Made by a program: the position numbers and the translations under genes
Part shown: piece after piece, positions 28,331 through 36,396 of the stretch
Position numbering within the stretch: the stretch's first letter is position 1
How the letters are laid out: every line of letters begins with the position of its first letter
Notes under the pieces: model-generated
What the model was told of the DNA's origin: nothing
Database searches by the model: none
What the model saw: only the letters and a program-made list of their open reading frames with translations
Assembly: GCA_013177805.1 (NCBI GenBank)
Contig: JABLXU010000031.1
Location: 1 to 64,000, forward strand
Reading direction: 5' to 3'
Source: Candidatus Omnitrophota bacterium
GTDB lineage: Bacteria > Hinthialibacterota > Hinthialibacteria > Hinthialibacterales > Hinthialibacteraceae
DNA length: 64,000 nt

Positions 28331-28984
28331 TCAGGCCATTCCTTGCAAAAACGGATTGTACCGGCGTTCCTCTCCCACCGTGGTGGAGGGGCCGTGGCCG
28401 GGGTAGATGATCACGTCATCCGGCAGGGAGAGGATATGCCTCCGGATGCCTTCCAACAATTGCGCCTGTGACGATCCCGGCAAATCGGTACGGCCGATGC
28501 TGCCCTTGAACAGGGCGTCGCCGGTCAGGAGATGATGGCCGATCCGCAACGTAATGCCGCCCGGGCTGTGGCCCGGCGTATGGAAGACTTCCACCATGTT
28601 CCCTTCGAAGGGAATAGCGGCTCCATCACAAAGAATCTGGTCCGCGGGCGGGGAGACAATGGGCAAACCCATCCACGCGGAGAGGTTGGCTGCCGGATCG
28701 GTCAGCAGGGGAGCGTCGCCGGCGTGGATGGCAATGGGGATCTGGAATCGTTCCTTGATAAAGCCGTTGGCCCCGATGTGGTCGCCATGCCCGTGGGTGT
28801 TGATGATCATGACGGGCACGAGGCGGAGTTGTTGGATTGCCCGCAGGATTTTATCCCCTTCATCTCCCGGATCCACCACCAGAGCCTTGCGGTTTTCGGT
28901 ACAGTAAATCAGGTAACAATTGGACTGCAAGGGACCCACAGGCAGGATATCTACCCGGATCTCTCCACAAGGCGTGTTTTCCAT
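28331..28984 (-). CDS. MBL-fold metallo-hydrolase (glyoxalase II-like)
   Basis: 217 residues with GAGG before the start. The metallo-beta-lactamase metal motif is INTHGHGDHIGANG. Further ligands are the His in VFHTPGHSPGG, the Asp in LLTGDALFKGSIGRTDL and the His in IIYPGHGPSTT. The domain is compact, without the extra helical domain of canonical GloB, matching the YcbL-type subgroup of thiolester hydrolases. The substrate is uncertain. Upstream of xerD in the same direction. Confidence 0.88.
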   Translation of the reverse strand: MENTPCGEIRVDILPVGPLQSNCYLIYCTENRKALVVDPGDEGDKILRAIQQLRLVPVMIINTHGHGDHIGANGFIKERFQIPIAIHAGDAPLLTDPAANLSAWMGLPIVSPPADQILCDGAAIPFEGNMVEVFHTPGHSPGGITLRIGHHLLTGDALFKGSIGRTDLPGSSQAQLLEGIRRHILSLPDDVIIYPGHGPSTTVGEERRYNPFLQGMA

Positions 28985-29001
28985 GCTTTCCTCAACCTTT
29001 C

Positions 29002-29037
29002 ATAAAAAAACACCGCTTTTTGGAAACCGGCGGTGTT
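29002..29037 (-). terminator. Rho-independent terminator after the prepilin-like gene
   Basis: On the minus strand AACACCGC pairs with GCGGTGTT across a 13-base loop and is followed by a T-run (TTTTTTTATG). It lies 38 bases after the stop at 29075 and before the MBL gene. Confidence 0.85.
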
Positions 29038-29074
29038 CTGGGCATCTCATCAAAATACCCTGAAAGGGCTTTTT

Positions 29075-29665
29075 TTATTGCAGATTGGCGAATTTCACGA
29101 TCTCTCCGAGGCTGAACACCCCATTGGTGGGATCGTATTCCACCAATCCCAATTCGTTGTGCTTGTTGTAAGTGCGCGCCCCGCCTTCGTCCCGGAAGTC
29201 GGTCTGGTCCGGACCGATGCTTTTAATGTAGTAATAACTCATATCGGAAGAAAACGGATTGCTATTATAGGCGGCTTTGGCTTTCAGGCGGGCCAGCGTC
29301 AGTTGGTATACGGGGATCTTCGAATTGATGTAGTCATAACCTAAATAGGGATCGGCGTATTTGTCTCCATAATCCCGGACGTTTTCTTTGAACCGGTCCA
29401 CCGGTTCGAACGTGATCAGTTGGGTATTAAGCAACCGCCGGAGGGGATTGGGCCCGTAAGGTGCCGGGGCTTCGGGATATTTGTTGTAATCGATCTTGTA
29501 TTGGATGATCCCGTGATACACTTGCAGTACGGTATTCTTCGCGTCCGCCACTTCCGCCCGGGTTTTGGCCTCCATATACCCAGGCACGGCGATGGCTACC
29601 AGAATGGCGCAGATCCCGGCGACCAGCAACAACTCAACCGCGGAAAAAGAGGGTTTAATTGGCAT
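29075..29665 (-). CDS. Type IV prepilin-like / pseudopilin protein
   Basis: 196 residues with a strong GGGGAGGGAGG site. The N-terminus has a short leader (MPIKPS), a class III-like cleavage region FSAVELL with Glu at mature +5, then a hydrophobic helix (LLVAGICAILVAIAVPGYME). The usual Gly before the cleavage site is Ser here, and Thr-Leu-Ile is Ser-Ala-Val. The C-terminal domain is long and Tyr/Pro-rich. No pilus or type II secretion genes are adjacent. In some phyla such lone prepilin-like surface proteins are numerous. Probably a surface-exposed pseudopilin-like protein of unknown role. Confidence 0.82.
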   Translation of the reverse strand: MPIKPSFSAVELLLVAGICAILVAIAVPGYMEAKTRAEVADAKNTVLQVYHGIIQYKIDYNKYPEAPAPYGPNPLRRLLNTQLITFEPVDRFKENVRDYGDKYADPYLGYDYINSKIPVYQLTLARLKAKAAYNSNPFSSDMSYYYIKSIGPDQTDFRDEGGARTYNKHNELGLVEYDPTNGVFSLGEIVKFANLQ

Positions 29666-29731
29666 GCCTCCCTCCCCAGAGTGACATTACCACACGCAAC
29701 TTTCCACAATTCTTATCATCCAATCGAAGAG

Positions 29732-29814
29732 CTTGACAGAAATTGAATCCATTGTCAAGAGCGAAATTAGGTGTCACGCTCAACCGAATGATACTTGATT
29801 AGATTGGTCAAGTA
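29732..29814. promoter_or_regulatory. Pair of CTTGA...TCAAG inverted repeats
   Basis: CTTGACA-n14-TGTCAAG (29732-29759) and TACTTGA-n9-TCAAGTA (29792-29814) are both perfect 7-bp palindromes with the same core half-site. They lie between pduT and the prepilin-like gene. They could be operator sites for the prepilin-like gene or transcript hairpins. Confidence 0.45.
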
Positions 29815-29857
29815 CCATGATCAATCACCGCATCCCCGGTGAAGAAATCGAAATTAA

Positions 29858-30412
29858 TTAAATATACTCCGCGAACAGTTCCTGCCGGGGACCGGGAATG
29901 ACCACCGGAGCGACGAGGACTCCCCTTTCCCGGGCGATCGCGGAAGCCGCTTCCACGGCCGCGCGCACTGCCGCTACCTCGCCAGTCAGGAGGAGGAATC
30001 CCTTGCCGCCGACGGCCATGGCGATGTGAATGCGGAACAGCACGACGTCCGCGGCTTTGGCCGCCGCGTCCGCCGCTTCCAGGATGCTGGAAACCGTGAA
30101 AGTTTCCACGATACCCAAAGCCTGGATTTGCCCGGGGGCCAGCGTGACCGAGCTGCTCAAGGCGGGGAAGAGGGATTCGTGGACGTTGGGGATGACCATG
30201 TGATCGATGATAGAATCCAGGGCTGCCCCCAGCCCCGCTTCCACGCTGCTGTTGACGTCGGCCACCTCGCCGCCGACGATCACGATGTATTTCCCCGAGC
30301 AGATCGTGCGGGCCACCAGGAGATCCACGGCGGCGGCCTTGAGCATGGCGTCCTCCACCTGGTATCCCAAGGCGATGCTGGACAGTTCTATCATTCCAAT
30401 GGCCTTCGGCAT
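29858..30412 (-). CDS. pduT: Microcompartment shell protein PduT-like (tandem BMC domain)
   Basis: 184 residues from the ATG at 30412; a TTG at 30439 is possible but overlaps pduS. Two BMC domains in tandem (AIGMIELSSIALGYQVEDAM and ALGIVETFTVSSILEAADAA). This is a trimer-forming BMC-T of the PduT type. Cys38 in RTICSGKY is the position that binds a [4Fe-4S] cluster at the pore of Salmonella PduT, and the total length is also the same. In the known case it conducts electrons across the microcompartment shell. It follows pduS by seven bases. No other shell or cargo genes are in the window. Confidence 0.93.
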   Translation of the reverse strand: MPKAIGMIELSSIALGYQVEDAMLKAAAVDLLVARTICSGKYIVIVGGEVADVNSSVEAGLGAALDSIIDHMVIPNVHESLFPALSSSVTLAPGQIQALGIVETFTVSSILEAADAAAKAADVVLFRIHIAMAVGGKGFLLLTGEVAAVRAAVEAASAIARERGVLVAPVVIPGPRQELFAEYI

Positions 30413-30419
30413 CGGTATC

Positions 30420-31742
30420 TTATCCTCGCTCGATTTCAATGGCTTTATCGGTTATCTGGCTGACTACTCCATCCATGCTGGCATGGATGGACGCCCCCAA
30501 CTGCGTTTCGTCCACCCGGGCCAATACATCGCCCTCGCGCACGCGGGTTCCCACGCTCACTACCGGTGTGGCCGGGGCGCCGGCGTGTTGTTTCAAGGGA
30601 ATGACCAGGCGGGCGGGATTCCAGTTCATCTCCGTGTACGGGCCTTTGTTTTCGTAAATATGCAATCCCAGGATGCGGATCAGCCGGGAGAGCGGGGTTT
30701 GCCTTCCCTCGCGCATGGAATGTACCGGGCGGTGCAGGCCGGATTCCGGATAGACGGCCTTTTGGCTCCGCAGCTCGGCCTTGTTCATGGCGCAGACGTT
30801 TTTGGGATCGAGCGCTTCGGGGCAGGCGATCATCGTGCACAGGTTGCATTCGCAACAGAACAGCGTACCTAAAACATGCGCCGTCCGGTCGACGCTGAAG
30901 CCCAACGAGCGCATGGCCCGGTGAGGTTCGATGGGGTGTCCTAATAGATAGCGAGGACACAATTCCGTACAGAACGAGCACTGATCACAGGCCGACCGGC
31001 CAATCCGATTGATCTCGTCCGGCGTTTTTCTGTACCGCTCGATCACCGGATGACCGGGAGGAAACACCAGGATGCCGCCCGTCGTCTTGGTCACGGGATC
31101 GTCCAGGTTTTGTATATACCGGCCCATCATCACGCCGCCGGTGATCACCTCATACGGATCCACGGCCGCCCCGCCGCACGCCTCGATCACCTCACGAAGG
31201 GAGATGCCGATGGGGACGCGCACGGTTTGCGGATCGTTCACGGCACCGGCCACGGTCAAGTATTTATGAGTCACGGGACGGTTCCAGACCAAGTTCAGAA
31301 CCGTCTCCACGTTCATCACCAGGGCCCCCACCTGGAAGGGAAGGCCGCCGGGCGGGACCACGCGTCCAATGGTTTCATAGATAAGGACGAATTCATCACC
31401 GGTTGGGTAAAAATCGCCGAGAGGATGAATCCGCATTCCAGGCTCGAGAAGGGGAGTCAAAGCATCGATGATGTCGTGATATTTTCCCTTAATGCCCAGG
31501 ATGGCTTCGCCGGCCCCGAGAAACGAACGAACCTGTTTCATCCCCTCGAGGACTTCGGCCCCGTACCGTTTCAATAATTCCTTGTCCTTATGGAGCAGGG
31601 GTTCGCATTCCGCCGCGTTGATGATCAAATATTCAATCGGCGGTTTGAGTTTGGCGTAGGTGGGAAAGCCGGCGCCGCCCGCGCCGACCACACCATTTTC
31701 GCGGAGTGATGGGATTAGATTATCGATCGATGGCATCACCAT
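30420..31742 (-). CDS. pduS: PduS-like RnfC-type flavo/iron-sulfur electron-transfer protein
   Basis: 440 residues, close to PduS. An N-terminal RnfC-like segment (RENGVVGAGGAGFPT, IINAAECEPLLHKD) binds flavin/NADH in the family. Two [4Fe-4S] motifs follow: Cys252, 255, 258 and 262 (CDQCSFCTELCP), and Cys296, 299, 302 and 307 (CCECNLCTMIACP). A C-terminal lipoyl-like domain ends with IHASMDGVV. PduS reduces cobalamin and partners with the PduT cluster. The start is at 31742 with AAGGA upstream, and a good promoter lies at 31774-31802. No B12-dependent dehydratase is nearby, so the electron acceptor is unknown. Confidence 0.92.
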   Translation of the reverse strand: MVMPSIDNLIPSLRENGVVGAGGAGFPTYAKLKPPIEYLIINAAECEPLLHKDKELLKRYGAEVLEGMKQVRSFLGAGEAILGIKGKYHDIIDALTPLLEPGMRIHPLGDFYPTGDEFVLIYETIGRVVPPGGLPFQVGALVMNVETVLNLVWNRPVTHKYLTVAGAVNDPQTVRVPIGISLREVIEACGGAAVDPYEVITGGVMMGRYIQNLDDPVTKTTGGILVFPPGHPVIERYRKTPDEINRIGRSACDQCSFCTELCPRYLLGHPIEPHRAMRSLGFSVDRTAHVLGTLFCCECNLCTMIACPEALDPKNVCAMNKAELRSQKAVYPESGLHRPVHSMREGRQTPLSRLIRILGLHIYENKGPYTEMNWNPARLVIPLKQHAGAPATPVVSVGTRVREGDVLARVDETQLGASIHASMDGVVSQITDKAIEIERG

Positions 31743-31773
31743 AGTGGATCCTTATTCACTTACCAATCGGAGC

Positions 31774-31802
31774 ATTGTCCCGGACTTGCCACAATCGGTC
31801 AA
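31774..31802 (-). promoter_or_regulatory. Sigma70-type promoter of pduS-pduT
   Basis: TTGACC, 17 bases, GACAAT on the minus strand, about 32 bases before the PduS start codon. Confidence 0.55.
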
Positions 31803-31863
31803 GCAGTCCAGGGGCGAAACGGCTCTTGACCATCGGGTGGCAGAGGCTTTTCCTTGCTGGGCA

Positions 31864-34428
31864 TCAGCCCATCTTGATCCGGGCGTGCAAAAGCAATCCC
31901 GCGCCGGGAATGGTCTCGATCAAACCTTCGGCCGGGATTTGGATGGATTCCTGAATCTTGCCGAGAATCCATTTTTTTTGCCTGGAAATTTGTTTCCGGT
32001 CGCCCACGCTCTCCGGCCAGACTTCCCGAAGGATGGTTTCGTAGTCCACGCACGAACCCGCCCGCCGCGCGAGGCAGCGGATCAGGCGGAATTGCGTGAG
32101 CGTCAAGGGGACCGGCGCGCCATTCACCACCATCCGGTTGGGCCGGCCGACGTCCAGTTCCACGATGAATTCCGGTGTTTCAGGCTCGATCAGGACCGGG
32201 GAAGTCCCCGCCCCGTTCTTTTCAATTGGGGCGGGAAACAGGGATGGAAAAAGACCAGGCGGTAAGAGATCTTGAACCGAACCGGCCTCGGCGGCGGTGA
32301 TTTTCGCGGGAGCATCGTAACCTCGTTCCACCAACGCCAGCACAGAACCGCGCGCTATCCGCCGGTCCTGAAGGTAAGGCAGCCAATTCAGGGCTGCATT
32401 GGGAAGGCCGTACAGGATGCGGTTTTTCAAGATCAGCAGTTGCTTCACCCATTCGGCTCTCATGGCATGCGCGCCGGCGGTTTCCGCGAGGCAACCGGTC
32501 AGCCACGACGCCTCTTCCGCCAGGCGCTGCACCGCCCCGGCGTACACATGGTACCGGTTCTCGATCTCTTGGATCGGCCGTCCTTGGATCCAGTCATGCA
32601 AAAGCAAAGTTTTTTTGAACGCGGTATGGTGTTCCGGCCGGAGACGGGCTGGTTGCGTCAGCAGGCCGTTCAAGAACGCCGTTTCACTCGATCCCGATTC
32701 CTCCACCCGCGCGATCAGCGCCCGCGTCCAGACATGGGTGAGGATATCGTGTCGCGAGACAAAGAGATACTGCTCGCCCATTTCCGCCAGTTCGGAGAGC
32801 AGGGCGAGCATTTCCAGGATCGGAGGTTTCTCTTGAAGATGATGGATCACATACTCATTCAGCCGTTGGGCGGAGGATAACGACAGGCCGTGATTCATGA
32901 CCAGGCTGCCGAGAGGCGTGGGATGGAGCCTCCCCTGTTCTTCCACCAGGCAGCCTTGTTGGATCAGCTCACCGAGCGCGCGATGAACTATTTCGTCCAG
33001 TGGCTGGGCAAACAAGCCCATCTTCCCGCTCAGCGTATTTTCCAGCGCCAGGCGGCAGGATTCGCGGGTGAATGGCGCCCGGCCGGCCATGGTTTTCAGT
33101 ACGGTTTGCGCGTAATCCGTGCGGTTCAGCAGAGGTATCTGCGGGGGGGATTCTTCCTTCAGATAAAGGCGCATCAATCCCTGAACATCTCCCGGCGACG
33201 TGGTGACCAGGATGCCCCGGCCATACGCGCTCAATCCCAGGCGGCCCGCGCGGCCGATCATGTTCCACAACCGGTCCTGGGGGATGGGCCGGGCGGCGGG
33301 AGGCCGACGCGCGCCGGCGTCTTCGGGGCGGTGAGAGTACATCCGCCGGGTAGTCAGAACATTGACGACAGGAAAGTTGATCCCCACGGCGAGCGTGCTG
33401 GTGGCGCAAATCAAGAGGACATCGCCCCCGCGCGCCCGCTGTTCCACGAGGTCCCGTTCGGCAGGGGAAAGGTCGCTGGTGTGCACGGCGACACGGCGGG
33501 GCAACAAGCGGGCCAGAAAATCCCGCATGGCGGTAGGTTCCAGGCTGTCCAGGTCCGGAGAATCCGGTTTTCCGGGTGGATTGAACCGTTCCGCCAGTTT
33601 ACGCGCTGCCGTATAGCATTGATCACGCCGCGGCCAGAAGAGGAGGGTGGTTTCTCCCCGCGCGGCGAAATGGCAGGCGGCCTCCAGCATGGCCTCGCCC
33701 TCGTCGGCCGTGTCGGAATGAAATAGATCCTCATGCCCTTCCTGCCCCGTGTTGAACTCTTTATAGACAAAGCGGCCCTGACACAACACGCCTTGCCGCA
33801 ACTCCACCGGCCGGCGGATTTCCACGATCGGCCGCGCGCCCAGCCATTCGGCCACCTCCTTGCCGGCGGCCATGGCGGACAGGCCCAGGATCGGCAGCGT
33901 GGATTCTTCCCGCAGACGCGTCAGCAGGATCTCCAGATCCGGCCCCCGGCTGGGATCGAAAAGGTAATGAATCTCATCCACCACGCAGGCCCCCAGCGAA
34001 GAGAGAAAGGCGCCTCCTAGAGCAAGCAGGGATCGCATTTTTTCATAAATGATGACCGCCAAGTGAAAACGGCCTTCCAGAATATGGGAATCATCAAACG
34101 GATGATCCCGCGTGGAGAGCCGGATCTCGAAACCGTGGGGGCCGTACCGTTCCCGCCATTGCTGGTGCCGCTGATTGGCCAGGGCCTTGGTGGGAACCAG
34201 GAGGATGACATTCCTCCCCCGCAGGGCGTGGTATAAAAACAGGGTTTCAGCCAGAAACGTTTTGCCCGAGGAGGTCGGGGCGCGTACCAGCAGGCTGTTT
34301 CCTTCAAACATCCGGCCTTCCTGGATGACGCGTTCCTGCAAGGGCAACAGGGTGTCGCCATAGGCTCGGCGCAGGATTTCAATCAACGGGGGAGTGAATC
34401 CGTAATGACGCAAAAAATCAATTTCCAT
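31864..34428 (-). CDS. Hel308/Ski2-like SF2 DNA helicase with C-terminal OmpR-type winged helix
   Basis: 854 residues. Helicase motifs in order: Gln31, motif I APTSSGKT (50-57), DEIH (151-154), LSAM (183-186), motif V ATSTLAVGINFP (342-353), motif VI IGRAGR (391-396). After the RecA-like domains come a winged helix and ratchet-like helical region (to about 650), then an HhH-like segment (DRRIARGSVLALVERGY). This is the Hel308 layout, used at stalled replication forks in archaea. The last 100 residues are a separate module resembling the OmpR/PhoB effector domain (LTLTQFRLIRCLARRAGSCV, ILREVWPESVGD, IPGAGLLL). A linker rich in Pro and Glu joins them. The weak start (GAGAG) is at 34428. Confidence 0.85.
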   Translation of the reverse strand: MEIDFLRHYGFTPPLIEILRRAYGDTLLPLQERVIQEGRMFEGNSLLVRAPTSSGKTFLAETLFLYHALRGRNVILLVPTKALANQRHQQWRERYGPHGFEIRLSTRDHPFDDSHILEGRFHLAVIIYEKMRSLLALGGAFLSSLGACVVDEIHYLFDPSRGPDLEILLTRLREESTLPILGLSAMAAGKEVAEWLGARPIVEIRRPVELRQGVLCQGRFVYKEFNTGQEGHEDLFHSDTADEGEAMLEAACHFAARGETTLLFWPRRDQCYTAARKLAERFNPPGKPDSPDLDSLEPTAMRDFLARLLPRRVAVHTSDLSPAERDLVEQRARGGDVLLICATSTLAVGINFPVVNVLTTRRMYSHRPEDAGARRPPAARPIPQDRLWNMIGRAGRLGLSAYGRGILVTTSPGDVQGLMRLYLKEESPPQIPLLNRTDYAQTVLKTMAGRAPFTRESCRLALENTLSGKMGLFAQPLDEIVHRALGELIQQGCLVEEQGRLHPTPLGSLVMNHGLSLSSAQRLNEYVIHHLQEKPPILEMLALLSELAEMGEQYLFVSRHDILTHVWTRALIARVEESGSSETAFLNGLLTQPARLRPEHHTAFKKTLLLHDWIQGRPIQEIENRYHVYAGAVQRLAEEASWLTGCLAETAGAHAMRAEWVKQLLILKNRILYGLPNAALNWLPYLQDRRIARGSVLALVERGYDAPAKITAAEAGSVQDLLPPGLFPSLFPAPIEKNGAGTSPVLIEPETPEFIVELDVGRPNRMVVNGAPVPLTLTQFRLIRCLARRAGSCVDYETILREVWPESVGDRKQISRQKKWILGKIQESIQIPAEGLIETIPGAGLLLHARIKMG

Positions 34429-34641
34429 GAAACGTGAACTCTCGGTTGATTGTAAGGCGGTACAGCCGGTGGGATTCCAACCTGTCCATCGGGCGAAAGA
34501 TCAAAGAGGCCAGAGGCTCCCTTTTCTTCATCAATTAAGGATCAATTCAGTTTTTCGGAGGGATCATCCTTGAACGTCCTGTTTCCTCCAAGTAAGCTGA
34601 ACTACAACATGACATAAAATCACTGTTTTGTGAATTCCTCC

Positions 34642-35877
34642 ATGAATACGGATGTGAAACCTATTGCGCTGACCGGCGCGACCGCCATTACTCCTTACCG
34701 CCGGCATGAAGACTGCACCCTCGTTCTTGAAAAAGGCAAAATCGCCCAAATGGGCCACGCCGAGGATGTGGATATCCCCTTTGACGCGGAAGTGATCGAA
34801 CTGGACGGCCAGTATGTCCTGCCGGGATTTATCGACATCCATATCCACGGCGGGCGGGGGCATGATTTTTGTGATGAAGACCTCCGTGCGTTCGATGAAA
34901 TCAGCGAATTCCACGCCAGCCATGGGACCACCTCGCTGATCGCCACGGTCTATCCCCAACCCCGGGATGCCCTGCTGGCCAGCATCCGCCGGCTGCGGGA
35001 ATATTGCGAAATGGCCGGGCCGCGGCGGATCGTGGAAGGGATTCACCTCGAGGGCCCCTTTCTGAATCCCCTGCTGCATGGGGCCATCCGGGCGGATTAT
35101 ATGTGGCCGGCCACAATCGAGAATTTCCGCCTCCTGATGGAGGAAGGCGGCTCGTGGGTCCGGGTGATGACCATCGCCCCGGAGATCCCCGGCGGCATGG
35201 AAGTCTTGCACGAGGCGGCGATCTACCAGCGTTCCCCCGAGTTGGAAGGCGACGGCTGGCCGCAACGATTGTATCTCTCGGTCGGTCACTCCAACGCCAA
35301 GTACGAGCAATTGATGGAGGCCATTGACAACGGCCTGGAGGGCGTAACCCATATTTTCAACGCCATGCCGCCCATGCACCACCGCAAGCCGGGTGTCCTG
35401 ACCGGGACCATGCTGCGGGACGAACTGTTCGTGGAAGTGATCGCCGATTCGGTGCATGTGCATCCCGCCATTTTGCAGTTGCTGATGAAGATCAAGAAGC
35501 ATGACCGGATCCTGCTGATCAGCGACGCCATCCGGGCCGCCGGCCAGCCGGACGGATCGTATGTCTTCAGCGATCAGGAAGTGCAGGTGCGCAACGGGCG
35601 GGCGTACCTGGCCGATTCGCCGGATACCCTGGCAGGCAGCACGCTGACCATGGACCGGGCGGTGAAAACCATGGTCCAGCACGCCGGTGCGACTCTCCAG
35701 CAGGCGGCTCAAATGGCCAGCCTCAACGCCGCCCGGGTGCTAGCTTGGAAATACCGGCGCGGCATTCTGGCCGTGGGCAAGGACGCCGATCTGGCCATCC
35801 TGGATGAAAATTTTCAAACCCGCATGACCATCAAGGCCGGCCATGTGATCTGGTCCGCCCATCCGGTTTACCACTAA
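34642..35877 (+). CDS. nagA: N-acetylglucosamine-6-phosphate deacetylase
   Basis: 411 residues from the ATG at 34642; a GTG at 34630 is also possible and neither has a clear Shine-Dalgarno sequence. The amidohydrolase fold shows VLPGFIDIHIHGGRG, the metal-binding Glu in IHLEGPFLNP, His in LSVGHSNA, His in GVTHIFNAMPPM, and the catalytic Asp in LLISDAIRAAG. It removes acetate from GlcNAc-6-P in amino-sugar recycling or use of chitin and peptidoglycan. No NagB or transporter is adjacent. The sequence is well conserved, so the call is firm. The next gene starts 29 bases downstream. Confidence 0.93.
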   Translation: MNTDVKPIALTGATAITPYRRHEDCTLVLEKGKIAQMGHAEDVDIPFDAEVIELDGQYVLPGFIDIHIHGGRGHDFCDEDLRAFDEISEFHASHGTTSLIATVYPQPRDALLASIRRLREYCEMAGPRRIVEGIHLEGPFLNPLLHGAIRADYMWPATIENFRLLMEEGGSWVRVMTIAPEIPGGMEVLHEAAIYQRSPELEGDGWPQRLYLSVGHSNAKYEQLMEAIDNGLEGVTHIFNAMPPMHHRKPGVLTGTMLRDELFVEVIADSVHVHPAILQLLMKIKKHDRILLISDAIRAAGQPDGSYVFSDQEVQVRNGRAYLADSPDTLAGSTLTMDRAVKTMVQHAGATLQQAAQMASLNAARVLAWKYRRGILAVGKDADLAILDENFQTRMTIKAGHVIWSAHPVYH

Positions 35878-35906
35878 TCCTTCCATCTTTCAGGAGATTC
35901 AGACGC

Positions 35907-36101
35907 ATGTTTCACCCCAACGACCTAGTCTGTGATGTCCTCAGCCGTTATCCCGCCGCCTGGGCGGTTTTCGAGCGCCATGGCATGTGCGAAGACTGCC
36001 GGCAGTCTCCCCCGCCGGTTCCTCTTCATCATTTCGCCGGCAAGCATTGCCAGGGCCGGATCGATGAATTCCTCGAGGAATTGCGGGAAGCCGTAAAGTA
36101 G
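35907..36101 (+). CDS. Small DUF1858/ScdA-N-like Cys-containing protein
   Basis: 64 residues with a strong AGGAGATT site. MFHPNDLVCDVLSRYPAAWAVFERHGM followed by CEDC is close to the short domain at the N-terminus of ScdA/RIC-type iron-sulfur repair proteins and of DUF1858 proteins, here as a stand-alone protein. Four cysteines are present (Cys9, the CEDC pair, and one in GKHCQG). A metal or Fe-S related role is inferred. It is probably in the nagA transcript and ends three bases from the convergent small gene. Confidence 0.72.
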   Translation: MFHPNDLVCDVLSRYPAAWAVFERHGMCEDCRQSPPPVPLHHFAGKHCQGRIDEFLEELREAVK

Positions 36102-36104
36102 TCT

Positions 36105-36302
36105 TTATCCCATCCAAAATCCCTTGCGGTGGGACACACTCAACACCTTCCGGCAAAAGGGGCAGAAATAGACGTAGCGTTTCCCGAGCATCGATGCCAT
36201 AGGTTTGATGTAGATCGTATCCAATTCCTTGGAACAATGGGGGCAGAGCGGATCCAGATCGCTGCGGTGTTCTTCGCGGATTTGTGAGATGGATGAAGTC
36301 AT
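36105..36302 (-). CDS. Small zinc-ribbon protein
   Basis: 65 residues with GGAGG six bases before the ATG. Two CxxC pairs (LCPHCSKEL and FCPFCRKVL) separated by about 25 residues form a zinc-ribbon pattern. Between them is a basic hydrophobic stretch (YIKPMASMLGKRYVYF). Unknown function. Downstream of lepA-side genes, with a separate ribosome-binding site. Confidence 0.72.
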   Translation of the reverse strand: MTSSISQIREEHRSDLDPLCPHCSKELDTIYIKPMASMLGKRYVYFCPFCRKVLSVSHRKGFWMG

Positions 36303-36396
36303 GGATTGCCTCCGTTGCTTGTAGGGTGGGAATCGGATCGCACGCTTCCTTGCTCCCCCGCGGGCTGGTATGTCTCTTGATCGAGGCTACCAGGAA

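Noticed and set aside
34564..35712. Minus-strand frame of 382 codons opposite nagA
   Set aside because: Shadow of nagA; composition matches the antisense of GC-rich codons.
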